Shown piece after piece: positions 26,824 to 35,940 of a DNA stretch of 64,000 bases; the stretch's first letter is position 1; each line of letters starts with the position of its first letter. The translations under genes were made by a program, and so were the position numbers. Source of the stretch: Apilactobacillus zhangqiuensis (lineage in GTDB: Bacteria > Bacillota > Bacilli > Lactobacillales > Lactobacillaceae); assembly GCF_019656215.1 (NCBI RefSeq), contig NZ_BPLK01000004.1:1-64000 (forward strand). The letters are read 5' to 3'. The notes under the pieces are model-generated. The model searched no databases and was not told the DNA's origin. It saw nothing but the letters and a program-made list of their open reading frames with translations.

Positions 26824-27546
26824 ATGAATGAAACAAATTTGAAAAACGAAGCGATTGAAAGCAAAGATGGCACCACGTTTGTCGACATTAATAAGCTTCC
26901 AATCAGTCTAGTCAACCACCGGTTTAACTTCAAACAGATTAATTGGCACGACTTATTAATGTTGGTAGACATCGCCGATAGAAGTAAACGGTATGCAACC
27001 ATGGTAATCGAAAATGGTTTTAACTTTTATCTATTAAAGTCATCGACCACCGCTTTAATTAATAAGAAGCTACAAATGGAATGCATGTTGCATAAACACT
27101 TTAATCGAAGTATCTGCGAAGAGTTGCACATCAAAAATAAGTTTCCCATCCTAACGACCGAAACATCCCTCATCCCACTGCCCGCTTCTCATCGTAGTCG
27201 GACCTACTCATGGTTCAACGCTAACCTACTGAGCTATTGTATCCCCTATTCCAACGACAAATTTTCGTATCTGTACATGCACGACAAGGAAACTCATCTC
27301 AAGGTCAATGCAAGTGGTTATTACCTGCAAAACAAATTTAAGGACCTGATGATGATTCATAACTTTATCATCTATTACACTCAAAGAAGCATTAACTGTA
27401 TCAACTTTGTCAAACAAAGTCGTTTTAATAACCCTAATCTATCCAGTGCCAACTCGGTTATATTCGATGATCAAATATATCATGACATCTATTTAAAGAC
27501 CGCCAAGTACATGTACGAGGATTATTTAGAAAATAAAAAAGAGTAA
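26824..27546 (+). CDS. comK: ComK-like competence transcription factor
   Basis: 240 residues. The overall layout matches ComK (about 190): an early basic strand region (ADRSKRYATMV), then KFPILTTETSLIPLPASHRS resembling the KPPIxVxPxxxxFLFPTxS core of ComK, an aromatic SWFNAN segment, and a KVNASGYYLQNKFKDL block near ComK's final conserved helix. ComK activates DNA-uptake genes in Bacillus and homologs do so in lactobacilli. The start lies inside the downstream flank of a terminator that can sequester its ribosome site. Similarity was judged by eye, so a different regulator is possible. Confidence 0.6.
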   Translation: MNETNLKNEAIESKDGTTFVDINKLPISLVNHRFNFKQINWHDLLMLVDIADRSKRYATMVIENGFNFYLLKSSTTALINKKLQMECMLHKHFNRSICEELHIKNKFPILTTETSLIPLPASHRSRTYSWFNANLLSYCIPYSNDKFSYLYMHDKETHLKVNASGYYLQNKFKDLMMIHNFIIYYTQRSINCINFVKQSRFNNPNLSSANSVIFDDQIYHDIYLKTAKYMYEDYLENKKE

Positions 27547-27569
27547 CCTTTATTGGTTACTCTTTTTGT
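27535..27569. terminator. Bidirectional terminator between convergent genes
   Basis: Arms AAAAAGAGTAACC and GGTTACTCTTTTT around a 6-nt loop. It overlaps the stop codons of both the comK-like gene and the convergent membrane-protein gene. Confidence 0.85.
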
Positions 27570-29352
27570 TTTTAAATCTTCTTACAATTACATAGCCAAA
27601 GACACCAACCCAGCTAAGTGTGGTAACTAGGAAAATCATATCCATTCCTAATCCGGTACGGTAGGATACCGTTAGCACATTCTTGCCTGGTTTAGCCTTA
27701 ACGGTCACGGCACCAACTTGACTGATACGCGCTGGCTTAATTCTCTTACCGTTTAGGACTAGCTTAGTTGCCGCATACTTAACGACAGTTACACGATAGC
27801 GAGTCGTCTTAGCATGATGGTTATGCCAAATGACAGTTAGTGAGCCATCCTTGTTAACCTTCTTGATGTAACCACCCTTAATCTTATAGTTGTGTTTGAT
27901 TAACTGACGGTGATTATTTAGGTATGGATGAACGCTGGCATAATTATCTTCGTTCACCGCCTGAGTGCTTGGTAGATAATCAGGCGTTGTCTTTAGGATA
28001 TCATTAATCAAATACGACTTATTAGGACTTTCTAGATCCTGAATATAAGTACGATTGTTCCTCTTATTATAACTAAATGCATGGTTAACCGGAACCACTG
28101 TGTCGCTGTTTTGCTTCATCGCAACAGTTTGTGATACGCCCAGGTTAACTGCTTGGAAGTTTGATTCCATATTCAAAGCAAAGACAAAAAATAGGATTGC
28201 AAACGTGAATAATCGACTTGGATAGTGCAATGGCTTGAGCGTCAAAGCATACTTATCGTTTGTCAAAATCATTCCTAGTAATAAGAAGAATAGGATAAAC
28301 GGAATCACTGCGAAACGTTTTGGAAATTGGACTAATGTGGTTAATTTAGGAAATTCCACTTGTAAACGAGTCCATGGAACGATATTGGTTGATAGGACTA
28401 AGAATCCAAAACCAACACAACCCAATGTTTTCACAACGTAGTTTAGCTTCTTCCATCTAGTAATCACATAGTAGATAACATATAGGAAAATCAATAATTC
28501 CATTGGTTTAACAACACTTTGAATGGATTCACCATGAAGTGAAACCGTAAATAGTTGCATGCTGGTTTCTGGGAACGTTGGAATCAAGAAATTATTCTTA
28601 AAGATTGAAATCATGACCCCCCAGACGTTGAAGGTCAACGCTAGCGTTATCGCAATCGCAATCAAGCCATCCTTAATCATCTTCCATTTTTCCTTGGTCA
28701 ATACCAAAGAAACGATAATGATTGGAACAGACGCTCCAAAGGCAATCAAGCTTGAAACCACGTGGGTTTGAATTAAGACTGCCATTCCGACTGCAACACC
28801 TAATACCGGAATTCTTAATCTTTGTAGCATTAAGGTAATCCCAATGAAGAATACCGGCATGACAGCGGCACCCACCCCGGTAAATTGTTGAGTGATTACC
28901 CAGGTAAATGTAGATGAACCAATCATGTAAAGTGATCCCATTAATACGGAATATCCGCGGCTGACGCCATTGACCTTACATAACCAATACATTGAAAAAG
29001 CTGCAATCAACATCACTAGTAACGAGATGATGATTTCAAAGACAATCCAGTTGTAACTTAGTAATAAAATAAATCCTGCGATATAAGCAACTACAGGTCC
29101 ATACAAAGCGTTAACAATTCTTCCCGTTTGCAAGAAACCATAGTTCATTTGGAAGTAATTATAACTTCCATTTCTGATTTGCTCAGCAGTGTCATAAAAA
29201 CGATTAAAGTGAAAAATCGTATCGTAACTCAAGATTAACGTATTGTTTAAAATCAAACCGCTAAGCGCGATTAACCCCAATAATCCAAATACGAGCAGTG
29301 GGAAAAAGCGACTTTCATATACTTTTTTAGCCGCATTTCTCAGTTGTTCCAA
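27550..29352 (-). CDS. PTPS-related polytopic membrane protein (copy 2)
   Basis: 600 residues with about 11-13 membrane helices in the first 410 residues, a large extracytoplasmic beta-rich domain (about 410-560) and a final helix with a basic tail. The periplasm-facing motif SYDTIFHFNRFYD after helix 1 and QQFTGVGAAVMPVF resemble GT-C-like enzymes of the family labelled 6-pyruvoyl-tetrahydropterin-synthase-related. It is a tandem paralog of the next gene. TTG at 29352 is chosen because GGAGGG lies 7 nt before it. A cell-envelope glycosyl transfer role is a guess. Confidence 0.65.
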   Translation of the reverse strand: MEQLRNAAKKVYESRFFPLLVFGLLGLIALSGLILNNTLILSYDTIFHFNRFYDTAEQIRNGSYNYFQMNYGFLQTGRIVNALYGPVVAYIAGFILLLSYNWIVFEIIISLLVMLIAAFSMYWLCKVNGVSRGYSVLMGSLYMIGSSTFTWVITQQFTGVGAAVMPVFFIGITLMLQRLRIPVLGVAVGMAVLIQTHVVSSLIAFGASVPIIIVSLVLTKEKWKMIKDGLIAIAITLALTFNVWGVMISIFKNNFLIPTFPETSMQLFTVSLHGESIQSVVKPMELLIFLYVIYYVITRWKKLNYVVKTLGCVGFGFLVLSTNIVPWTRLQVEFPKLTTLVQFPKRFAVIPFILFFLLLGMILTNDKYALTLKPLHYPSRLFTFAILFFVFALNMESNFQAVNLGVSQTVAMKQNSDTVVPVNHAFSYNKRNNRTYIQDLESPNKSYLINDILKTTPDYLPSTQAVNEDNYASVHPYLNNHRQLIKHNYKIKGGYIKKVNKDGSLTVIWHNHHAKTTRYRVTVVKYAATKLVLNGKRIKPARISQVGAVTVKAKPGKNVLTVSYRTGLGMDMIFLVTTLSWVGVFGYVIVRRFKNKKSNQ

Positions 29353-29399
29353 AACTATCCCTCCAGTAATCGGAAACAATTAGTTTCCTTACAAAACGC

Positions 29400-29422
29400 C
29401 AAAAGGCCCTTAAGGCCTACTT
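29400..29422 (-). terminator. Terminator between the two membrane paralogs
   Basis: Minus-strand arms AGGCC and GGCCT around a short loop, then TTTT. Modest strength, so some read-through into the second paralog is likely. Confidence 0.5.
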
Positions 29423-31186
29423 GTTACGTCTAATTTTTGTTAATGCAAAAATACCAAACAAAATCCAACTAATCCATGTGATTACCATCATCAAGCGAAT
29501 AGTAAATGACGTTACATACTTGATGTTGATACGGTTGTTACCCTTCTTAGCTGAGACGATAACTGCGCCAAGTTTAGTTGTCTTTACATTCTTAACGGCT
29601 CCATTAACCGTTACTTGTGTTTGGGCATACTTAACCAATGGAACTTGAATTTCTTGTGCTTTCTTGAGTTTGAACCTAACAGTTAATGATCCATCTTTTC
29701 TCACAACATGTTTGAAATGAAGTTTCTTGTTATGGTTCTTTTCAATATATTCCTTGTAATACAATTCGTATGGATTTAACTTATCGTATTCACTATGGCT
29801 CTTAATTTGTTTGTATGAAGGCACATAATCAGGAGTCGCCTTAATAATATCTTCTAACAAGTTAGATAGTTTGTGGCTTTGTGTATCCTTTTGAATAGTT
29901 CTATGGTGTTTTTTCATGTAGTAATAAATTGAATTGTCATTCTTGTTATTCTTATGACGCTTGGTGTTCAAGCTGACATAGTTAACACTACGTTGGTGAA
30001 TGGCATAAAAGTCCAATCCGGCACTACCAACGATTAACAACAAGACAGTTACTACAACAGCATAGTTACTCTTATGAGTGTTGTTTCTAATTTCATAGGT
30101 TAAAATTTGTCCGAAAGTGACCAACAAACATACAAACGCAATTACCAAGAAACGTTTTGGAAATTGGAGTGTGTATGATAATTGTGGAATAAAGTATTGG
30201 AAAACTCCCCATGGGAAGTGACTCCAAGAAATTACTAGGAAGAAGAATCCAGTTAGTGCGGTTGTCTTAGTTAAGATATCAACTTGTTTGAATCTTCTAA
30301 TAACAAAGTATAATACAAAAATGAATAAAATAAACTCGGTCGGTTTCATAATGTTCACTAATGATTGAACATTGAAGTTGTATCCATAGGTACGAACTTC
30401 TGGAACTGGGTAGACCGGAAGTAAATGATTGGTAGCAGAAATGTAGATTAAGTTGTACCAAACATTAATGGTTAATACCATTGTAATTAAGGCTGCGTAG
30501 ATAGTATGTAGTAGCATACGAACGCGTTGCTTTTTATCGACTGCCTTAATCATCCCAACAACAAAGAAAGGAATAATTCCGATGGCAGTAATCATGGCAC
30601 TCATCAAATGGGTTTGAACCAACAAACTCATGACAAACGCGAATCCGATAAATGAGACATCATTTTTTCTTACCATTTGGGTAGCATAAATCATGACGAA
30701 TGGCACAATCATTGCCCCTACCCCGGTAAATTGTTGAGCGGTAACCCATTGCATTACCAATGATGAATACATGTAGATGAATCCCATGAAGATAGCTGGA
30801 TACTTGTCGACGTTGTTAACACGACATAATTTGTACATTCCAAGTGCGGAAACAATCAACACGATTAAATCGGTTAGAATTTCAAATTTAAACCAGGTCC
30901 CTGCTAGTAGTAAAAGAAAGCCACCAACATAGGCTGCCACTGGGCCATACAATGTACTCAACATTCTTCCTGTGCCTAAGAAACCATAGTTAGTTTGGAA
31001 ATAACTAATCTTGTGGGTCTTTAATTGCATTGCGGCATCGTAGAAACGGTTAAAATGAAATAGCGAATCTGATCCCAAGAATGTTTGTTTCTTAATTAGT
31101 GGAATCGCAACGACTATTAACGCTAGAACTAAAAAGATAATAAATGGCGTTAACCATTTTACAAATTGCTTTACTTTTTCCATCAT
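29417..31186 (-). CDS. PTPS-related polytopic membrane protein (copy 1)
   Basis: 589 residues with the same plan as its neighbour: FHFNRFYDAAMQLK after helix 1, a YGPVAAYVGGFLLLL helix, AQQFTGVGAMIVPF, many helices, then an outside domain (about 400-560, Lys/His-rich) and a last helix. The two proteins line up along their full length, so they are a tandem duplication. Two ATGs (31186 and 31183) both suit the GAGGAG site. It lies 12 nt after the secreted nuclease gene on the same strand. Confidence 0.65.
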   Translation of the reverse strand: MMEKVKQFVKWLTPFIIFLVLALIVVAIPLIKKQTFLGSDSLFHFNRFYDAAMQLKTHKISYFQTNYGFLGTGRMLSTLYGPVAAYVGGFLLLLAGTWFKFEILTDLIVLIVSALGMYKLCRVNNVDKYPAIFMGFIYMYSSLVMQWVTAQQFTGVGAMIVPFVMIYATQMVRKNDVSFIGFAFVMSLLVQTHLMSAMITAIGIIPFFVVGMIKAVDKKQRVRMLLHTIYAALITMVLTINVWYNLIYISATNHLLPVYPVPEVRTYGYNFNVQSLVNIMKPTEFILFIFVLYFVIRRFKQVDILTKTTALTGFFFLVISWSHFPWGVFQYFIPQLSYTLQFPKRFLVIAFVCLLVTFGQILTYEIRNNTHKSNYAVVVTVLLLIVGSAGLDFYAIHQRSVNYVSLNTKRHKNNKNDNSIYYYMKKHHRTIQKDTQSHKLSNLLEDIIKATPDYVPSYKQIKSHSEYDKLNPYELYYKEYIEKNHNKKLHFKHVVRKDGSLTVRFKLKKAQEIQVPLVKYAQTQVTVNGAVKNVKTTKLGAVIVSAKKGNNRINIKYVTSFTIRLMMVITWISWILFGIFALTKIRRNK

Positions 31187-31198
31187 TAATTCTCCTCA

Positions 31199-32065
31199 TT
31201 ATTCAGCTACACTGGTTCCATCAGCGTAGTTAAGCTTGAATCCTTCTTGAATATTCTTAATGTAAATATTAAATGAAATGGCATTGCTACCAACTGATTT
31301 AGCTCGCATAATCACACCCGATGCTAACAAGTTACTCTTCTTAAACACCGGTTTAACTTGATATCTTACATAATGGTGGTGATTACTGCGGAGGTAGTAT
31401 GCAACCTTGTTTTCAAACGTACTCATTGCAGGATCATTTAATGAACGCGTTCCTGTCATCAGGTTACGAAGATTATTATTTTGACCCGTAAACTGATAGC
31501 CGATTAAATGGCTACGGTTATACAACCATGTGCCATCGTCTTTTTTATTATGCCAACCCGTTGGATCAACATATAAAGGTTCTCTTTTAACCTTTGGCAT
31601 CAATGAATAGTTTAACATTGCATTCGCAGTGGTTGAACGATTGAGCTTATCCAAGCTACCATACCTTGCCCATGCGCCATGCTTTAATGACATTTGAGAC
31701 TTACTAAAGGCTGGATTGTTTCCATTTAGAATCACAATTTGATTCTTGCTAATCTTAGTCTTACCACTATGATTAACTGCTTGCTTATGTATCTTTCTGG
31801 CTTTTTTGGCGGTTACTTTAGTAACGACGGTTCTACGGCTACTTTCGTCCTTGGCCAAAGTAAGACCACGTGACTGCGCCTGGCTTAAGGTCACGCGATA
31901 AACTTGGCGTGCCCGCTTTAACCCCCAATCGTTTCGATTGTAGTAATATCTCTTACCAGTTCTTGTAACATATACGTAGGTTTGTGCATTGACTACTTGT
32001 CCAGAATTTGAAAAACACATTAAAAGTACAGTTATCAATGACAAGAAAACTAAGAACTTTTTCAA
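31199..32065 (-). CDS. Secreted DNA/RNA non-specific endonuclease
   Basis: 288 residues. A signal peptide (1-27, ending VNA-Q) is followed by an N-terminal linker with a tyrosine-rich TGKRYYY motif and the beta-beta-alpha metal nuclease core from about 118. The active-site motif reads NRSHLIGYQ (183-191, His186 as the general base) and LRNLMTGTR supplies the metal-binding Asn. It resembles EndA/Spd-type nucleases that degrade extracellular DNA or process DNA for uptake. It may be co-transcribed with the two membrane proteins downstream. No immunity gene is visible, as expected for a secreted enzyme. Confidence 0.85.
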   Translation of the reverse strand: MKKFLVFLSLITVLLMCFSNSGQVVNAQTYVYVTRTGKRYYYNRNDWGLKRARQVYRVTLSQAQSRGLTLAKDESSRRTVVTKVTAKKARKIHKQAVNHSGKTKISKNQIVILNGNNPAFSKSQMSLKHGAWARYGSLDKLNRSTTANAMLNYSLMPKVKREPLYVDPTGWHNKKDDGTWLYNRSHLIGYQFTGQNNNLRNLMTGTRSLNDPAMSTFENKVAYYLRSNHHHYVRYQVKPVFKKSNLLASGVIMRAKSVGSNAISFNIYIKNIQEGFKLNYADGTSVAE

Positions 32066-32143
32066 ATTTTATCACTCCGTTTTAATCTTATACATTAATA
32101 ATAATACATATTTATATAATATTCACTGAAAATTAAAGAAAAG

Positions 32144-32175
32144 TAAAAAAGCCTCCCCCATTGGAAAGACTTTTT
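32144..32175 (-). terminator. Terminator of the MucBP-like surface-protein gene
   Basis: Minus-strand stem AAGTCTTTCC paired with GGGGAGGCTT (with G-U pairs) and six T afterwards. Confidence 0.6.
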
Positions 32176-32178
32176 GAT

Positions 32179-33537
32179 TTATTTGTAGTAAAGAGTAACT
32201 GTTGGGTTACTTGGATCAATAGCAGTTGTGTCAACTCCAACGAATTGTAGTGAACCTGCACCGCTAGTTGATAGTTTTGACTGGTCAATGCTTAATAAGT
32301 TACGGTTAGTTAAAATTTTCTTAACAGCATCGGCACTAACGCTTTGACCGTTTAGAACTAATTTTTGGTTCAATAAATCTTGACCAGCTTCATTTAGTGT
32401 AGTTACTAAATCAGATGAAGGAGTCAAAAGTGAGCCAGTATCTTTTTGCTTAATAGCAATTGTTAAACGAGTTGCTGGAACAGCATTTAAGTTGATAATT
32501 GCAGTTCCCCCGTTTACGATTGGTCCGTCAGTATTGATGGCATTTGCATCTGTAGTAATTTGGTAGTTGCTTGGAATAAACTTAGCGATTGAATCAGGAG
32601 TTACAGCGGGAGTACCGTTTACTGATAAATCTGATAAGTTAACAATCTTAGTACTTACAAAGTTGCCATTGTACTTGAATACTAGGTTGTAAGTACTTGG
32701 TTTTGGTGTAGTTGAGTTAGTTTGGTTTTGCTTGTTGTCAGAAGGAGTCTTCGCAGGTGTCTTCTTCTTTGTGTCCTTCTTAGTGGACTTCTTAGCGTTG
32801 ATAGCAGTAGTGCTACCGTGATAGATCCAACCGTTAACACTCTTCTTCTTAGTATCTTGAACGTAGTAGTATAACCAACCACGAGTATTGTATACGGCTG
32901 ATTCAACAACGAAATCATCGTTGATGTATGAAGCCTTCTTATGACTTACGACACGGGCGTTATAACGACTGAACTTAGGGTAAGTCCATAGTTTGTCTAA
33001 GATCTTAACGTTAACGTTATTTGGCTTAGCACCGTATCTTAGGGTTCTGGTAGCTGAAATACCAGTATTCTTAGTAATGTTATCCAAGCTGTATTGGAAA
33101 TCGTTCTTACCTACGTAGATCCAACCTCTATACTTGCCACCTAAGGTAACGACGTGAGCATAGTATAGACCAGTGTTGGTCTTAGCCATTCCATAAACAT
33201 GGAATACGTTTTCAGGTAACTTAGATTTTGCTAAGCGACGCATTGTGGCCTTGTTGGCAACGACCTTAGCATTACCTAATTTACCAGGTTTGTTCATAAT
33301 GCTAACTACCCCGTTAGATTTAGCATATGCAGCGTTTTCTGCAAAATGAACTTTGTAGTATTTGACAGTTACTTTTGTTTGTTTTTTAGTGTGCTTCCCT
33401 GTTTTTGCCTTTTTAACAACACGTTTAGTGGTAACGTGTTTCTTGGCATTAGCTGTGGTTGAGTTAACCGCAGCTAATGAACCTAATGCAAAAAGAGTTA
33501 GTCCAGCATAGACTGTCTTCTTTAAAAATGATTGCAT
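32179..33537 (-). CDS. Secreted surface protein with GW-like and MucBP-like modules
   Basis: 452 residues. A signal peptide (1-31, ending TANA-K) and a Lys/Thr-rich linker precede a mostly beta region (about 60-245) with repeated RGWIYVGK, RGWLYYY and NGWIYHG motifs, like S-layer or GW-type wall-binding modules. A Lys/Thr/Pro/Gln linker follows. The C-terminal 170 residues resemble MucBP/Mub repeats, ending VTLYYK. No LPXTG or membrane anchor is seen, so wall binding through the GW-like part is likely. ATG at 33537 has GGAGGA before it, and the 14-codon extension is rejected. Suggested role: adhesion. Confidence 0.7.
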   Translation of the reverse strand: MQSFLKKTVYAGLTLFALGSLAAVNSTTANAKKHVTTKRVVKKAKTGKHTKKQTKVTVKYYKVHFAENAAYAKSNGVVSIMNKPGKLGNAKVVANKATMRRLAKSKLPENVFHVYGMAKTNTGLYYAHVVTLGGKYRGWIYVGKNDFQYSLDNITKNTGISATRTLRYGAKPNNVNVKILDKLWTYPKFSRYNARVVSHKKASYINDDFVVESAVYNTRGWLYYYVQDTKKKSVNGWIYHGSTTAINAKKSTKKDTKKKTPAKTPSDNKQNQTNSTTPKPSTYNLVFKYNGNFVSTKIVNLSDLSVNGTPAVTPDSIAKFIPSNYQITTDANAINTDGPIVNGGTAIINLNAVPATRLTIAIKQKDTGSLLTPSSDLVTTLNEAGQDLLNQKLVLNGQSVSADAVKKILTNRNLLSIDQSKLSTSGAGSLQFVGVDTTAIDPSNPTVTLYYK

Positions 33538-33710
33538 TTTGATTCCTCCAATAATTTTATAATCTAGATTATAACACATTTTAATTTTTTAACTATTCTA
33601 TTACAAAAATGCTGTGTTGTATTAATTTTTTTTAAAGATGGTGCCATATTTTAGACATTTAATATAAAAAATATTACAGTAGTGTAAACAGATTAGTGGA
33701 GGTATTGCCG

Positions 33711-33968
33711 ATGACAGATACGTTTAGTTCGAATAATCCAAGTATGCATCTATTGGCACAACTTAGATTACGTAACTATTTTGCCGGTTATTTAAAACAG
33801 ATCATCGCCAAGAGATTCGGTGATGATACAAAGTATCCTCAATTCGAACAACTATTAAGTGAACAGAATAACTTTGAAGTTGTTAACTACCTACTAGTCT
33901 TAACTGATAAATACCGCAATCGAGAAAATTTATTAAATGTATTGATTGATATCATGCAAAGAGACTGA
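33711..33968 (+). CDS. Small hypothetical protein, paralog of the next ORF
   Basis: 85 residues, start chosen at 33711 because GGAGG lies 8 nt upstream. Mostly helical, with the pattern LKQIIAKRFGDDTKYP then two helices. The next gene shares the spacing K..I....GD...YP....L....YLL......L...I..M..R, so the two are paralogs. No family recognised, no signal peptide or membrane segment. Confidence 0.6.
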   Translation: MTDTFSSNNPSMHLLAQLRLRNYFAGYLKQIIAKRFGDDTKYPQFEQLLSEQNNFEVVNYLLVLTDKYRNRENLLNVLIDIMQRD

Positions 33969-34041
33969 TTTCGTCTCCTTCGCTATTTAAGCTACGAACT
34001 CTTCTACTATTTTAGATAGATATTTGAAGGGAGGGATTTCT

Positions 34042-34347
34042 TTGCGTAAGTTATATAGAGGACTTAAATTGGATGCCAAGTTCGAGCAAGCCAATCAACA
34101 TCTCCGTCGTAAGCTACGTCAACAAATCCAAAATAAGCTTATCAAGTATGTCGGAGATAAACATTATTACCCCTGCAATAAGGAACTCGATAAAATCTAT
34201 TGTGCCAATGACATGCATTACATGCTAACAATCATTACTAGTTCACGGCCTCGACCGTTAGAATACATTATTAAATGCGTGAATAACATGGATGCTCGTA
34301 GATATCATCGTTGGTCACAAGAAGCGTTTGGTTTTTGGTATCCATAA
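34042..34347 (+). CDS. Small hypothetical protein, paralog of the previous ORF
   Basis: 101 residues, TTG start with GGGAGGG 6 nt upstream. Basic N-terminal helix (RRKLRQQIQNKLIKYVGD), then YPCNKELDKIYC and a C-terminal helix ending in an aromatic GFWYP tail. It may form an operon with the previous gene 73 nt away. Function unknown. The size, charge and helical look would suit a small intracellular regulator, but nothing proves it. Confidence 0.55.
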   Translation: MRKLYRGLKLDAKFEQANQHLRRKLRQQIQNKLIKYVGDKHYYPCNKELDKIYCANDMHYMLTIITSSRPRPLEYIIKCVNNMDARRYHRWSQEAFGFWYP

Positions 34348-34350
34348 AAC

Positions 34351-34383
34351 AAAAAGACGCTATCGTTTCGATAGCGTCTTTTA
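34351..34383 (+). terminator. Terminator after the small paralog pair
   Basis: Perfect arms GACGCTATCG and CGATAGCGTC around TTT, flanked by A and T runs. It separates the pair from the LysR gene. Confidence 0.85.
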
Positions 34384-34500
34384 TAATATCCGAATTTATT
34401 TCGATAGTTCACATAATTTTTTTCAAATGGTTGTTACATATTTTGACAAAAACATATATAATCTAAAACAATAAGTTTTTTATTGTAGACGAGAGGATTG

Positions 34501-35400
34501 ATGTACATGATTTCTTTTTCATACCAAGCTTTTGTTACCGTAGTTAGCGAAGAGAGCTTTCACCACGCAGCTCAAAAGCTAGAAGTAACACCTTCTGCAA
34601 TTTCTCATTCAATTGATAAACTAGAAAAACAACTTGGTTTCTCACTACTTATTCGTGATAGATCCGGAGTTAAGTTAACCGAAGATGGTAAGGATGTTTT
34701 ACCAATTATTCAAGACATCTTAAATAATGAAGAACGTCTTCAACAAGAAGCCAACAAGATTAAAGGTTTAACTTCGGGGACAGTTAGACTAGGTGCTTTT
34801 AGTAGTGTCTGCATCAATTGGTTGCCAACAATCATACATAACTTTCACAGTCAATTTCCAAACGTCAAAGTTGAGCTGATTCAAAGTGATTTCAACGACA
34901 TCACCTTACAAGCCCGCCAAGGTAAAATCGACCTTGGTTTCACTTGTCAGCCAATCAATGAAAGATTAGTAAAGGCCCTATTGGTCAAAGACAAGATTTA
35001 CTGCATCACCCCTAAAGACTTCGTTCCGGCTAACGGAAAGAGCATTACCAAAAAAGACGTTGAAAACCAATACTTCATTCTTCAAAAGTCTGATTATGAT
35101 GGTGATACTAAGGCAGTGCTTGATCAATACAACGTTGCCCCTAACTCAATTCAATTCAGTATCGATGACCAATCAATTATCGCAATGGTTGAATCAGGGC
35201 TTGGTATGGGGATTTTACCAAAACTAGCATTCCAAAGAATTAACGGTGACGTTTCATTATACCCATTCGACGATGACTTCTATCGTTCAATCTTTATGGT
35301 AATGAACTCAGTTCAAATGAAAACACCAGCCGCTCAAAAGATGGTCTCATGTATTCGTGAATTCATCGAATCAAACTATCCTGATGGATACCTAAAATAA
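34501..35400 (+). CDS. LysR family transcriptional regulator
   Basis: 299 residues. N-terminal HTH (about 3-62) with AFVTVVSEESFHHAAQKLEVTPSAISHSI and the linker helix, followed by a periplasmic-binding-protein-like effector domain (about 90-295) with GMGILPKLAF near the end. Two in-frame ATGs (34501 and 34507) are possible because AGAGG lies 4 and 10 nt before them. No divergent target gene is adjacent, so its regulon is unknown. Its -10 is probably the TATAAT at 34457-34462. Confidence 0.92.
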   Translation: MYMISFSYQAFVTVVSEESFHHAAQKLEVTPSAISHSIDKLEKQLGFSLLIRDRSGVKLTEDGKDVLPIIQDILNNEERLQQEANKIKGLTSGTVRLGAFSSVCINWLPTIIHNFHSQFPNVKVELIQSDFNDITLQARQGKIDLGFTCQPINERLVKALLVKDKIYCITPKDFVPANGKSITKKDVENQYFILQKSDYDGDTKAVLDQYNVAPNSIQFSIDDQSIIAMVESGLGMGILPKLAFQRINGDVSLYPFDDDFYRSIFMVMNSVQMKTPAAQKMVSCIREFIESNYPDGYLK

Positions 35401-35434
35401 AAAGCCGTGTTGCAATTGCAACACGACTTTTTTT
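35399..35434. terminator. Bidirectional terminator
   Basis: Arms GCCGTGTTGC and GCAACACGAC around AATT with A and T runs. It serves the LysR gene (plus) and the DUF2922 gene (minus). Confidence 0.85.
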
Positions 35435-35435
35435 A

Positions 35436-35684
35436 TTACTTAGCAGATTTCTTGTCGGTCTTAACTCGGTTATCAAATAAAACTTGGTTATTGGTATCAA
35501 CAATCTTGGCTGCCACTGGTTCCTTGTATAGACTACCATTTTCGTCTTTAAAAAGATCCAATGCAGCTAGTCGTTGCATTGCTGGCATAATCTTGTCAGC
35601 ACTCAAGTCCCCTTCTACATAGTTAAAACCTAAGTTCTTGTTTTTACCATTTTCGCTTCTGAATGTTAATTCTAGTTTTTTCAT
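35436..35684 (-). CDS. DUF2922 family protein
   Basis: 82 residues beginning MKKLELTFRSENGKNKN. The alternating pattern with FNYVEGDLSADKI matches DUF2922, a small family that normally sits directly after DUF1659, as here. GGAGG lies 8 nt before the ATG at 35684. Function unknown. No membrane segment or signal peptide. Confidence 0.8.
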   Translation of the reverse strand: MKKLELTFRSENGKNKNLGFNYVEGDLSADKIMPAMQRLAALDLFKDENGSLYKEPVAAKIVDTNNQVLFDNRVKTDKKSAK

Positions 35685-35705
35685 TAATTTAGCCTCCAAT
35701 TAAAA

Positions 35706-35906
35706 TTAGCCCACGTATTTGCTTTCTTCTACTAATTCAGTTTCTGAAACAGAGTTACCTGTTAATTCGGCAATAATTGCAGTTAGCTGAGCCATTTGTT
35801 CAGGTGATACTTCTTGAATTGCATTGGCCAAGTTACGTTTTCTAGCAACTTGGTCGCTTCCTGTTGTAATAACTGTGATTTTTGACTTACTCCATTGTTT
35901 TTGCAT
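35706..35906 (-). CDS. DUF1659 family protein
   Basis: 66 residues. The pattern SKITVITTGSDQVARKRNL then NAIQEVSPEQMAQLTAIIAELTG fits DUF1659. It is first gene of the two-gene DUF1659/DUF2922 unit, 21 nt apart. The pair lies directly downstream of a SigH/ComX-like sigma gene on the same strand. Two perfect palindromes lie upstream. Role unknown. Confidence 0.78.
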   Translation of the reverse strand: MQKQWSKSKITVITTGSDQVARKRNLANAIQEVSPEQMAQLTAIIAELTGNSVSETELVEESKYVG

Positions 35907-35940
35907 TATGCTTTACCTCTTTTCAAATCTTCATAAGTGA

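Noticed and set aside
34024-34041. Longer start (TTG at 34024) for the second small paralog
   Set aside because: The GGGAGGG ribosome site lies inside this extension and is correctly spaced for TTG at 34042.
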